This document shows, one piece after another, positions 1 to 7,792 of a stretch of DNA of 23,856 nt. The DNA comes from Thermohalobaculum sp050043005. Lineage in GTDB: Bacteria > Pseudomonadota > Alphaproteobacteria > Rhodobacterales > Rhodobacteraceae. Under the pieces are notes generated by a model. That model made no database searches and was not told the origin of the DNA. It worked only from the letters and a program-made list of their open reading frames with translations. Within the stretch, counting starts at the first letter, position 1. Every line of letters begins with the position of its first letter. The translations under genes and the position numbers were made by a program. Location of the stretch: NCBI GenBank assembly GCA_050043005.1, contig JBHJIZ010000154.1, positions 1-23,856 on the forward strand, given 5' to 3'.

Positions 1-119
1 GCGTCACATATGATCCGAACGGAGCATTCGACGCCCTGGGCCAAGGCGACACGGCGATCGACACGTTCACGTATACGGTGACGGACGGCAATGGCGGGAC
101 CGACACCGAGACGGTCAGC
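1..119 (+). repeat. Direct repeat, copy 1 (identical to 625-743)
   Basis: These 119 bases match 625-743 without a mismatch; the identity stops at base 120 (g versus a at 744) and may extend upstream of the window. The offset of 624 bp equals 208 codons, i.e. two protein repeat units, so the frame is kept. Identity in DNA as well as protein points to recent duplication or gene conversion between repeat units. Confidence 0.95.
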
Positions 120-1679
120 GTGACGGTGACCGGCGGCAACGAGGGTCCGACGGCGAACCCGGATGTCGCGGATGTCGGCGAAGACGACACGGCGCCGACG
201 GTGATCGACCTGACGGGGAACGACAGCGACCCGGACGGCTCGGACGATTTGGAGATCGCCGCGATCGACGACACCGGCACGCTGGGCACGGTGGTTGTCA
301 ACGCCGACAACGACACGGTGAGCTACGACCCGAACGGTGCGTTCGAGAGCCTGGCCGCGGGCGAGACGGCGATCGACACGTTCACCTACACGGTGACGGA
401 CGGCAATGGCGCGACGGACACCGAGACGGTGTCTGTGACGGTGACGGGCGCGAACGATCTTCCGGTTGCGGTTGCGGATACGCTGACCACATCATCGAGT
501 GACACTGTAAGCGCTGTCCTCACTGGAAATGACTCGGACCCTGACGGCTCGGACGATTTGGAGATCGCCGCGATCGACGACACCGGCACGCTGGGCACGG
601 TCACGGTCAACGCCGACAATGATAGCGTCACATATGATCCGAACGGAGCATTCGACGCCCTGGGCCAAGGCGACACGGCGATCGACACGTTCACGTATAC
701 GGTGACGGACGGCAATGGCGGGACCGACACCGAGACGGTCAGCATAATCGTTGGCGGAGAAAACGACCTACCCGTTGCAGTCGATGACGATACGATCGTT
801 GGGCAGGGGCAGGATGTCACGATCGACGTGCTGACCAATGACTCCGATCCAAACGGTGACACACTGACGGTGATCGACGTCACGAACGGAGCATCGGGTA
901 TCTCGACGCTCAACCCGGATGGCACTGTCACTTTCATCTTCGGGCAACTTCCGTTCGACAGCTTCACCTACACTGTTTCGGACGGTCGCGGTGGGACGGA
1001 TACGGCGACGGTTTCGGTCGGACAGAACTTCGCGCCCTTCTTGCCGGAGCCAGTGGTGTTCAGCGTACCGGAGGGAACGATCCTGGCAGCCGATCTGGAA
1101 GCCTTCGATGTCGAGAACGATCCGGTGACATACACGCTTGCGGGGGGACCGGATGGCGATCTTTTCACGCTCGACTCGGTGACGGGGGAACTGCGTTTCA
1201 TTGCGGCGCCGGACTTCGAGGCTCCGGTAGATGCAGACGGAGACAACGCTTACTTTATCGATGTCACGGTCGCGGACGCCCTGGGGAGCAATACGCAACG
1301 GGTCGAGATCAACGTGACAAACGACGCGTCAGACGATCTGGATGATGCGCCCGAGATCACGTCTCCGGTCCCGCTGGCGCCTTCGCAGCCGGTCCGACAG
1401 TTCCTTTCGACCGTATCGATTGGTGTCGTGACACAGGTTGAGGCTGAGGATGACGATCTCCCGAATGGAGATACTCTTCAGTTCCGGTTGTTCGGCGAGG
1501 ATGCCGGTTTCTTCGATATTGATTCTGCGACCGGAGCGGTTTCGTTGCTTGCGCCACTGACCGACCCGTTTGGCAGCTTCGACGGCGATGCGGTGTACGA
1601 AGTCGAGGTCCTTGTTGAAGACTCGACGGGACAAACAGATACGCTCGAGATCGAGTACCTGCTGTTCATAGGCGGGTGA
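1..1679 (+). CDS. Cadherin-like/Ig-like repeat protein, C-terminal part (5' end outside window)
   Basis: The frame is open from the first bases (codons in phase with base 3) to the TGA at 1677-1679, so the start lies upstream; the GTG at 78 is an internal Val. About 558 residues are visible. Three units of about 103 residues share the pattern NDSDPDG...DTFTYTVTDGNG..DTETVS: a partial one at 1-137, then 138-452 and 453-761. A diverged unit follows to about 1019, then two cadherin-like modules (about 1020-1331 and 1332-1676) with FDVENDPVTY and FDIDSATGAV type strands. Composition is acidic and Asp/Thr/Gly-rich with almost no Cys, as in Ca-binding extracellular repeat proteins. No RTX GGxGxD nonapeptides, LPxTG-like sorting motif or membrane anchor is visible at the C-terminus. 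Such proteins in alphaproteobacteria are often large adhesins exported by type I secretion; that role is inferred. It is unrelated in function to the downstream genes. Confidence 0.85.
   Translation, partial: VTYDPNGAFDALGQGDTAIDTFTYTVTDGNGGTDTETVSVTVTGGNEGPTANPDVADVGEDDTAPTVIDLTGNDSDPDGSDDLEIAAIDDTGTLGTVVVNADNDTVSYDPNGAFESLAAGETAIDTFTYTVTDGNGATDTETVSVTVTGANDLPVAVADTLTTSSSDTVSAVLTGNDSDPDGSDDLEIAAIDDTGTLGTVTVNADNDSVTYDPNGAFDALGQGDTAIDTFTYTVTDGNGGTDTETVSIIVGGENDLPVAVDDDTIVGQGQDVTIDVLTNDSDPNGDTLTVIDVTNGASGISTLNPDGTVTFIFGQLPFDSFTYTVSDGRGGTDTATVSVGQNFAPFLPEPVVFSVPEGTILAADLEAFDVENDPVTYTLAGGPDGDLFTLDSVTGELRFIAAPDFEAPVDADGDNAYFIDVTVADALGSNTQRVEINVTNDASDDLDDAPEITSPVPLAPSQPVRQFLSTVSIGVVTQVEAEDDDLPNGDTLQFRLFGEDAGFFDIDSATGAVSLLAPLTDPFGSFDGDAVYEVEVLVEDSTGQTDTLEIEYLLFIGG
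234..292 (+). repeat. Direct repeat, copy 1 (identical to 543-601)
   Basis: A 59-bp stretch identical to 543-601 at an offset of 309 bp (103 codons, one protein repeat). It encodes the DGSDDLEIAAIDDTGTLGT strand region. Confidence 0.93.
543..601 (+). repeat. Direct repeat, copy 2 (identical to 234-292)
   Basis: Second copy of the 59-bp exact repeat, one repeat unit (309 bp) downstream of copy 1. The sequence just before it (453-540) differs strongly from the matching part of the previous unit, so this unit is a mosaic. Confidence 0.93.
625..743 (+). repeat. Direct repeat, copy 2 (identical to 1-119)
   Basis: Second copy of the 119-bp exact repeat, encoding the C-terminal half of the third visible ~103-residue unit. 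Downstream of 743 the sequence diverges at once, into a SIIVGGEND rather than SVTVTGGNE junction. Confidence 0.95.
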
Positions 1680-1700
1680 TCGCGCGAAAACTGAAGAACG

Positions 1701-1727
1701 GGCGCCGCCGCGAAGAATGGGCGGCCC
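1701..1727 (+). terminator. Possible hairpin after the repeat protein (weak)
   Basis: GCCGCC (1704-1709) can pair with GGCGGC (1720-1725), extended by GG/CC after a one-base bulge. It lies 22 bases past the stop codon. There is no T-run after it, so a factor-independent terminator is doubtful. Nothing else is recognised in the 170-bp gap 1680-1849, which must also carry any promoter of the mcc operon. Confidence 0.25.
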
Positions 1728-1849
1728 CGTGTCGAAGCTTGGATTGTGGTGCCTCGCCTTAGCTGATCCGGGGCCAGATCGGCCGGTTGGCTTGACCTGA
1801 ACCCGTCGTCCTGAAATGTTCGCCGCGACTGAAATTGCGGGGGCACGAG

Positions 1850-3457
1850 ATGGCGGTCATCGCCTCGAAAATTTCGACCCGATCGGATGATTTTTCGGCG
1901 AACCGGGACGCAATGCTGGCGGCCTTGGACGAAGTCGGCGAAGCGGCCGCACTCGCACGTGCGGGCGGGGGCGAGAAAGCGCGTGCACGTCACGTTGCGC
2001 GCGGGAAACTGCTGCCGCGGGACCGGGTCGAACAACTCCTGGATCCTGGAACGCCCTTTCTGGAGTTTTCGACCACCGCTGCGCACGCGATGTATGACGG
2101 GGCAGCGCCCGGAGCTGGGATCATCACAGGTGTCGGACGGGTCAGCGGACGGGAATGTCTGATCATCTGCAATGACGCCACGGTCAAGGGCGGCACCTAC
2201 TACCCGATGACGGTCAAGAAGCATCTCCGCGCGCAGGAAGTCGCGATGGAGAACCGGCTTCCCTGCGTTTATCTGGTCGACTCCGGCGGTGCCAACCTGC
2301 CGCAACAGGACGAGATCTTCCCCGATCGGCATCATTTCGGCCGCGAGTTCTTCAATCAGGCGAACATGTCCGCGCAAGGCATTCCGCAGCTCGCGGTTGT
2401 CATGGGGTCTTGCACGGCAGGCGGCGCCTATGTCCCGGCGATGTCGGACGAGGCGATCATCGTGCGCGACCAGGGGACGATATTCCTGGCCGGACCGCCC
2501 CTGGTCAAGGCGGCGATCGGAGAAGTCGTGACGGCCGAGGAATTGGGCGGCGGCGATGTGCATACGCGCCTGTCGGGCGTAGCCGATCACCTGGCGCGCG
2601 ATGACTACCACGCATTGGCATTGGCGCGGCAGGTCGTGGCGGGTTTGAACCACGAGAAGACCGTGGATGTGAAGCTCCAGCCCTCTGAGCCGCCCGCCTA
2701 TGATCCCGATGAAATCCTCGGCATCGTTCCTCAGGACTGGCGTGTTCCCTATGATGCGCGCGAAGTGATCGCCCGGCTGGTCGATGGCTCGCGATTTGAG
2801 GAGTTCAAGGCGCGCTATGGGACGTCGCTGATTTGTGGATTTGCACATCTTCACGGCATTCCGGTCGGCGTGATTGGCAACAACGGCGTGATCTACTCCG
2901 AGAGCGCGCAGAAGGCCGCGCATTTCATCGAGCTGTGCTGCCAGCGCAAGATCCCGCTGGTCTTCCTGCAGAATATCACGGGTTACATGGTTGGCCGGAA
3001 ATACGAGGCCGAAGGCATCGCCAAGCACGGCGCCAAGATGATCCATGCGGTCGCGACGGCGCAGGTGCCCAAGGTGACCATGATGATCGGCGGCTCGTTC
3101 GGCGCCGGAAACTATGGCATGTGCGGCCGGGCCTACGGGCCGCGGTTCCTGTTCTCCTGGCCCAATGCGCGGATCTCGGTCATGGGCGGCGAGCAGGCGG
3201 CGGGCGTGCTGGCGACCGTGCGCAAGGAAGCGGTCGAGCGGTCGGGTGGTACGTTCACCGAGGAAGAGGAACGCGCCATCAAGGACCCGATCATCGCACA
3301 GTTCGACCGGCAGTCGCATTGCTTATATGCCTCGGCACGGATCTGGGATGACGGCGTGATAGACCCGAGGAAGACGCGGGATGTGCTGGGACTAAGCCTG
3401 TCGGCGGCGTTGAACGCCCCGATTCCGGACTTCCACTTCGGCGTCTTCAGGATGTGA
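1850..3457 (+). CDS. mccB: Methylcrotonyl-CoA carboxylase, carboxyltransferase (beta) subunit
   Basis: This subunit moves the carboxyl group from biotin on the alpha subunit to 3-methylcrotonyl-CoA, giving 3-methylglutaconyl-CoA (EC 6.4.1.4) in leucine/isovalerate breakdown. The 535 residues match the family's usual ~535. N- and C-terminal carboxyltransferase (crotonase-fold) halves are seen: acyl-CoA-side GSCTAGGAYVPAMSDEA and TIFLAGPPLVKAAIGE, biotin-side GGSFGAGNYGMCGRAYGP and SVMGGEQAAGVLATV. These strings are typical of MCC beta rather than propionyl-CoA carboxylase. ATG 1850 is chosen over an in-frame TTG at 1835 because a G-rich ribosome site (GCGGGGG) precedes it and the length fits. 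Its TGA overlaps the next start (ATGTGATG). It is first in a probable six-gene operon; the isovaleryl-CoA dehydrogenase gene often found upstream is absent, and the upstream neighbour is an unrelated surface protein. Confidence 0.96.
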   Translation: MAVIASKISTRSDDFSANRDAMLAALDEVGEAAALARAGGGEKARARHVARGKLLPRDRVEQLLDPGTPFLEFSTTAAHAMYDGAAPGAGIITGVGRVSGRECLIICNDATVKGGTYYPMTVKKHLRAQEVAMENRLPCVYLVDSGGANLPQQDEIFPDRHHFGREFFNQANMSAQGIPQLAVVMGSCTAGGAYVPAMSDEAIIVRDQGTIFLAGPPLVKAAIGEVVTAEELGGGDVHTRLSGVADHLARDDYHALALARQVVAGLNHEKTVDVKLQPSEPPAYDPDEILGIVPQDWRVPYDAREVIARLVDGSRFEEFKARYGTSLICGFAHLHGIPVGVIGNNGVIYSESAQKAAHFIELCCQRKIPLVFLQNITGYMVGRKYEAEGIAKHGAKMIHAVATAQVPKVTMMIGGSFGAGNYGMCGRAYGPRFLFSWPNARISVMGGEQAAGVLATVRKEAVERSGGTFTEEEERAIKDPIIAQFDRQSHCLYASARIWDDGVIDPRKTRDVLGLSLSAALNAPIPDFHFGVFRM

Positions 3458-4011
3458 TGACAAGGGATCGTAAGCACCTCACAACAGCGCCGGTAAACCG
3501 ATCGCTTCGTAGGTTTGGCAAGCGCAGGCTTCCCAAGGGGGCAGGCGGCCGAGAAGTCTCGGGAACTCATGGGAGGTGGCGGCCATGGTTAAAAGTTCTC
3601 GTACTCGCACTTCTGGCTGGTGCTACCGTCTATGCCCGAGAAGCTTATCTTGTCGCACGTGGAGCAATTGTCGGTGGCACTTGTAGCGTTTCAAGTGTGA
3701 TTGATGGGGATACGGTCCGCCTGTACTGTCCTGGCAGAGGGTTGATCAAAGCGAGATTGATGGGCTTCGACACGCCAGAGGTGTTCTCGCCGTCATGCAT
3801 AACCGAATTTTGGCTCGGTACCCAGGCGACTTGGACGCTCCGGAAAAAACTATGGTTCGCCAAAGATGTAGATATCGTCCTTGGTGGACAAGATCGCTAC
3901 GAACGACGCCTCGCCACTTTGCTGATTGATGGAAAGAGTGTTGCTGAGGCGATGATCTCTTTAGGACTGGCAAAGCCTTATCGAGGCGGGCAACGCAGCG
4001 GGTGGTGTTGA
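3457..4011 (+). CDS. Membrane-anchored staphylococcal nuclease-like (thermonuclease family) protein
   Basis: 184 residues. A basic N-terminal tail (1-40) is followed by one hydrophobic segment (about 44-60, LKVLVLALLAGATVYA), probably a signal anchor or uncleaved signal, and then an SNase-like domain (75-175). Residues equivalent to the staphylococcal nuclease active site are present: IDGDTV (Asp83, Asp85), Arg100 in KARLMGFDTPE, Glu108 in DTPE, and Arg150 in DRYERRLA. The domain is therefore probably active as a phosphodiesterase on DNA or RNA outside the cytoplasmic membrane; the substrate is unknown. ATG 3457 overlaps the mccB stop; an in-frame GTG at 3454 is the alternative. Its TGA (4009-4011) abuts the mccA ATG at 4012, so it lies between two subunits of one enzyme. 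Sampled rows are 45-53% GC against 60-67% in the mcc genes, which suggests a later insertion. A role in leucine metabolism is not evident. Confidence 0.88.
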   Translation: MTRDRKHLTTAPVNRSLRRFGKRRLPKGAGGREVSGTHGRWRPWLKVLVLALLAGATVYAREAYLVARGAIVGGTCSVSSVIDGDTVRLYCPGRGLIKARLMGFDTPEVFSPSCITEFWLGTQATWTLRKKLWFAKDVDIVLGGQDRYERRLATLLIDGKSVAEAMISLGLAKPYRGGQRSGWC

Positions 4012-5991
4012 ATGTTCTCTAAAATCCTTATCGCCAACCGAGGCGAGATCGCCTGCCGCGTCATACGCACCGCTCGAGACATGGGTGTTGCCACGGTTTC
4101 GGTTTACTCGGATGTCGATGCCCAGGCGTTGCACGTCCAGATGGCGGACGAGGCGATGCATATCGGTCCGGCGCCCGCGCGGGACAGTTACCTCAACATG
4201 GACATCATCATTGACGCGGCGCTGCGGACCGGCGCGCAGGCGATCCATCCGGGATACGGGTTCCTCAGCGAGAATCCAGATTTTGTCGAGGCGGTCGCGG
4301 CCTCGGGCCTGACCATCATCGGCCCTTAGGCGGACGCGATCCGGGCGATGGGCCATAAGGACGCCGCGAAACGATTGATGGAGGAGGCCGGTGTCCCTGT
4401 GGTTCCCGGATATCACGGCGATAACCAAGATCCGGCCTTCCTGGCTGCCGAGGCCGAAAAGATCGGTTACCCGGTCCTGATCAAGGCCAGCGCCGGTGGC
4501 GGTGGCAAGGGGATGCGCAAGGTCGAGGGCCCGGACGGGTTCGAGGCCGCACTCGCGGGCGCCAAGCGCGAAGCGACCGCGGCGTTTGGCAACGACCATT
4601 GTCTGATCGAGAAGTTTGTTACCAAACCGCGCCACATCGAAGTGCAGGTCTTCGGCGATGGCCAGAAAGCCGTGCATCTGTTCGAGCGCGATTGCTCGTT
4701 GCAGCGGCGTCATCAGAAGGTGATCGAGGAAGCACCGGCTCCCGGCATGACCAACGAGGTTCGCGCGGCCATGGGCTCTGCCGCCGTGCGTGCCGCCGAG
4801 GCGATTGGCTATTCTGGTGCGGGCACAGTCGAATTCATCGTCGATGGATCGGACGGACTAAAGCCCGACGGGTTCTGGTTCATGGAGATGAACACACGGC
4901 TGCAGGTCGAACACCCGGTGACCGAGGCGATCACCGGGCATGATCTGGTCGAGTGGCAGTTGCGTGTGGCGTCGGGTCAACCTTTGCCGGTGGCACAGGA
5001 AGATCTGACAATCGACGGTCATGCCTTCGAGGCCCGGGTCTATGCCGAGCACGCAGCCAAGAACTTTCTGCCTGCGACCGGGCCGCTGAAGCACCTGAAG
5101 CTGCCTGACGGGCTGGCGCGATGTGACTCCGGCGTGCGCTCGGGCGACCGGATCACGCCGTTCTATGATCCGATGATTGCCAAGGTGATCACCCACGGTG
5201 CAACGCGCGAGGCGGCTCTGGCGGCTTTGTCAAACGCGCTGGGCGCCACCCAGGTGGCCGGAACGGGCACCAATGTCGCGTTTCTTTCTGCACTCGCGGC
5301 GCATCCGGGGTTTGCAGGCGGAGATGTCGACACCGGGCTGATTGAACGCGATCTGGGCAGTTTGCTGCACGTGCCGGAAGTCCCGCGCGCCGCTGTTGCC
5401 CTGGCGGCGCTCGACGTGCTCGGTCTGCTCGATCAGCCCGATACGTCTGATCCCTGGAGCGCGCTGACCGGGTTTCGCATCTGGGGTAAGGGGCGGCAGG
5501 CTGTTCATCTGGACTGGGGCGAGGGTAACCAACTCGTGGTCGTCGAAACGCAAGCGGCGCGGCGGTTTACGGTTGGGATGCCGGACAGCACCTTCGATTT
5601 CGAGGCCCGGCGAGATGGCGACAAGATCAGACTGTTCCTGACCGATCGTATCTGGTCTGCGGGATTGTTCCGCGATGATGCCAACGTGACTGTGTTTTTC
5701 GAAGGCTCTTCGCATGTCATCACGGTACCGGATATGCTCGCGACCGATGATGAGGCAGATGCGGGCGGTGACGCGGTGACAGCACCGATGACCGGTGCCG
5801 TGCGTGCCGTGCATGCCCAGGCCGGTCAGACGGTCCGCGAAGGGGATGTGATGGTGCTGATGGAAGCCATGAAGATGGAGCACACATTGACCGCCCCGCG
5901 CGAGGGCGTGGTCGCTTTGGTCAATGCGGCAGTGGGCGATCAGGTCGAGGAAGGTGCTGTGCTGGTTGCCCTGGAGCCAGGAGATGACTGA
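4012..5991 (+). pseudogene. mccA: Methylcrotonyl-CoA carboxylase, biotin carboxylase/carrier (alpha) subunit, interrupted by in-frame TAG
   Basis: The reading frame spans 659 codons, normal for MCC alpha, but codon 106 is TAG (4327-4329). It falls inside the conserved IGP-x-ADAIRAMG stretch, where family members as I recall them have Ser or Pro; TCG to TAG is one base change. No frameshift is seen. Before it, 105 residues hold the biotin carboxylase N-terminal domain (ILIANRGEIACRVIRTA, HPGYGFLSENPDF). After it come the ATP-grasp glycine loop (KASAGGGGKGM, about 158-168), FERDCSLQRRHQK, EMNTRLQVEHPVTEA (about 292-306), the C-terminal carboxylase domain, the linker domain and the biotinyl site EAMKMEH with Lys at codon 621. 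A restart at ATG 4348 would give 547 residues lacking the N-terminal domain, probably unable to carboxylate biotin. TAG ends carB and the cyclase gene here, so recoding is unlikely. Either a nonsense mutation or a base-call error fits. Everything else looks under selection, so the damage is recent if real. Confidence 0.9.
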
Positions 5992-6886
5992 GACTGCGCA
6001 TGATGCGGTGACGGGAGCCGGCCGGGAGATGGTCACCATCTTCGAGATGGGACCGCGCGATGGATTGCAGAACGAAGCCCGCATGATCCCGACCGAGGAC
6101 AAGATCAAGCTGGTGAACATGCTCTCGGAGTGTGGGTTTCGAAAGATCGAAACCGTCAGTTTTGTCAGCCCGAAATGGGTGCCGCAGATGGGTGACGGTG
6201 CGGACGTGATGGCAGGGATCACGCGGAAACCTGGCATTCTCTACACCGGTCTCACGCCGAATATGAAAGGCTATGCGCGCGCGGTGGAGGCTCGCGTAGA
6301 CGAGGTCGCGGTGTTCGGATCCGCCTCGGACGGGTTCTCGCGCTCGAACGTGAACTGCTCGGCGGAGGAGGCGATCGAACGGATGCGCCCAGTCGTCGAT
6401 GCCGCAAAGTCCGACGGTATCCCAGTGCGCGGCTATGTCAGTTGCGTGGTGGCCTGTCCGTTCGATGGTGCGGTTGCGCCCGATGCTGTCGCCCGTGTGG
6501 CTGGTATCCTGATGGATGCCGGATGCTACGAGGTCAGCCTTGGCGATACGATTGGTGCCGGAACACCGGAGACGATTGCAGCCATGCTGGACGCGACGAT
6601 TGCTGAGGTCGGTGCCGAGAACCTCGCCGGGCACTATCACGATACGAATGGCCGGGCGCAGGAGAACATCGGCGTAAGTCTCGATCTTGGCTTGCGTACC
6701 TTCGACGGGGCCGTCGCCGGTTTGGGCGGTTGTCCGTATGCTCCGGGATCGAAAGGCAACGTTGCGCCCGAGGCAGTGGTCGAGATTGCCGAGGCCAAGG
6801 GCTTTGTAACGGGAATCGATAAGACCCGGCTGGCCGAGATCGCGAACTTCGCGCGGACTTTGCGTTCTGACGCGGCTGCCGCATGA
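5984..6886 (+). CDS. hmgL: Hydroxymethylglutaryl-CoA lyase
   Basis: Cleaves (S)-HMG-CoA to acetyl-CoA and acetoacetate (EC 4.1.3.4), the last step of leucine catabolism. 300 residues, normal for the family. Visible signatures: FEMGPRDGLQNE near residue 20-31 with the catalytic Arg-Asp pair; SFVSPKWVPQMGD; AVFGSASDGFSRSNVNCS; SLGDTIGAGTP; the metal-binding HYHDTNGRAQEN; and the active-site cysteine loop GGCPYAPGSKGNVAPE. ATG 5984 is chosen because it overlaps the mccA stop (ATGACTGA) with TGGAG seven bases upstream; an earlier in-frame ATG at 5924 would add a non-homologous tail inside mccA. Translational coupling to mccA is expected and would survive the mccA nonsense codon only through ribosomes restarting downstream of it, so polarity on this gene is possible. 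Confidence 0.96.
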   Translation: MTETAHDAVTGAGREMVTIFEMGPRDGLQNEARMIPTEDKIKLVNMLSECGFRKIETVSFVSPKWVPQMGDGADVMAGITRKPGILYTGLTPNMKGYARAVEARVDEVAVFGSASDGFSRSNVNCSAEEAIERMRPVVDAAKSDGIPVRGYVSCVVACPFDGAVAPDAVARVAGILMDAGCYEVSLGDTIGAGTPETIAAMLDATIAEVGAENLAGHYHDTNGRAQENIGVSLDLGLRTFDGAVAGLGGCPYAPGSKGNVAPEAVVEIAEAKGFVTGIDKTRLAEIANFARTLRSDAAAA

Positions 6887-6912
6887 AATGGACATCTCCG
6901 CCGCGTGGGGTT

Positions 6913-6928
6913 GGATCTTGTCAGATCC
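6913..6928. repeat. Inverted repeat in the hmgL-crotonase gap
   Basis: GGATCT (6913-6918) and AGATCC (6923-6928) are perfect arms around a 4-base loop; GGTT/AACC can extend the stem past a bulge. It lies in the only sizeable gap (115 bp) inside the operon. There is no T-run, so it is not a classical terminator; it might be an operator or an RNA processing/stability hairpin. Confidence 0.4.
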
Positions 6929-7001
6929 CGCCAACCAAAGTCCTTCGATACGCAGTACGCATCGGACGGCAGCGGGTTCGGAGAGCGGGTGAGGAGGCAT
7001 A

Positions 7002-7787
7002 ATGGCGTTCGAGACCATTCTGGTGGAGACAGACGCGGCCGGCGTCGCGACCGTCACGTTGAACCTGCCAGAGAAGCACAACGCGCTGGCCCCGCAGATG
7101 ATCGCCGACCTGCATCGGGCGGCGGTGGAACTCGGAAGCGATGACTCGGTGCGTGTGGTCGTGCTCACTGGGGCCGGGAAGTCTTTTTGTGCGGGTGGAG
7201 ATCTGGGCTTGATGCGTCAGCAGTTCACCGCAGCACGGGAAGATCGCATCGCCGAGGCGCGGAAACTCGCCGCGATGCTGGGTGCCCTGAATGAACTCCC
7301 GAAGCCGCTGATCGGCCGGATCAATGGCCAGGCTTACGGTGGAGGCATGGGGATGCTGTCCGTCTGCGACGTCGCCGTGGCCGTCGACACTGCGCGGTTC
7401 GGATTCACCGAGGCGCGGCTTGGCCTGATCCCAGCGACGATCTCTCCTTACGTGCTCGCACGTATGGGCGAAGGGATGGCGCGCCGGGTCTTCATGTCTG
7501 CGCGTCTGTTTAGTGGCGATGAGGGCCGAGACCTGGGGCTGGTGGCCAAGGTCGTGACAGGCGAAGAGCTTGATGCGGCAGTGGAGGCCGAAGTCGCGCC
7601 TTACTTGGCCTGTGCGCCGGGTGCGGTTGCAGATTCCAAGCGTTTGGCCCGGATGCTGGGCACGCCGATCACAGAAGAGGTCATCGACGCCACGATTGCG
7701 GCCCTCGCCGACAGTTGGGACAAGCCCGAGGCGCATGAGGGCATCGGCGCGTTCTTCGACAAGCGCAAACCCGCCTGGTCGACCTGA
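7002..7787 (+). CDS. liuC: Crotonase, probable methylglutaconyl-CoA hydratase
   Basis: 261 residues of the enoyl-CoA hydratase/isomerase fold. Family marks are NLPEKHNALAPQM near 21-33; the oxyanion-hole loops GKSFCAGGDLGLM and INGQAYGGGMGML; and FTEARLGLIPATISPYV, which carries the acidic residue expected for hydratases and resembles LiuC-type enzymes as I recall them. Placed between hmgL and mcc genes, its best assignment is hydration of 3-methylglutaconyl-CoA to HMG-CoA (EC 4.2.1.18), the step between MCC and HmgL. The start ATG 7002 has a strong ribosome site (GAGGAGG, six bases away). It lies 115 bp after hmgL and five bases before the next gene. The fold is certain; the exact substrate rests on context. 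Confidence 0.88.
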   Translation: MAFETILVETDAAGVATVTLNLPEKHNALAPQMIADLHRAAVELGSDDSVRVVVLTGAGKSFCAGGDLGLMRQQFTAAREDRIAEARKLAAMLGALNELPKPLIGRINGQAYGGGMGMLSVCDVAVAVDTARFGFTEARLGLIPATISPYVLARMGEGMARRVFMSARLFSGDEGRDLGLVAKVVTGEELDAAVEAEVAPYLACAPGAVADSKRLARMLGTPITEEVIDATIAALADSWDKPEAHEGIGAFFDKRKPAWST

Positions 7788-7792
7788 AGCCA

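Noticed and set aside
1..761. CRISPR-like or satellite array
   Set aside because: The repeats are about 309-315 bp, coding and in frame within one protein, not short spaced palindromic repeats.
1478..3319. Long open frame (613 codons) on the - strand opposite mccB
   Set aside because: It is fully antisense to mccB, whose protein is strongly conserved; its translation is Arg/His-rich and resembles no family. This is an expected shadow in high-GC DNA.
4012..5991. Programmed recoding of UAG (pyrrolysine or suppressor) in mccA
   Set aside because: TAG is used as a normal stop by carB and the cyclase gene, no recoding element is visible after 4329, and the site is not catalytic. A point mutation or error is simpler.
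5921..7168. Long open frames on the - strand opposite mccA/hmgL/crotonase, such as a 415-codon one
   Set aside because: They run antisense to well-recognised genes, have no ribosome site and give low-complexity Arg/His/Ser-rich translations.
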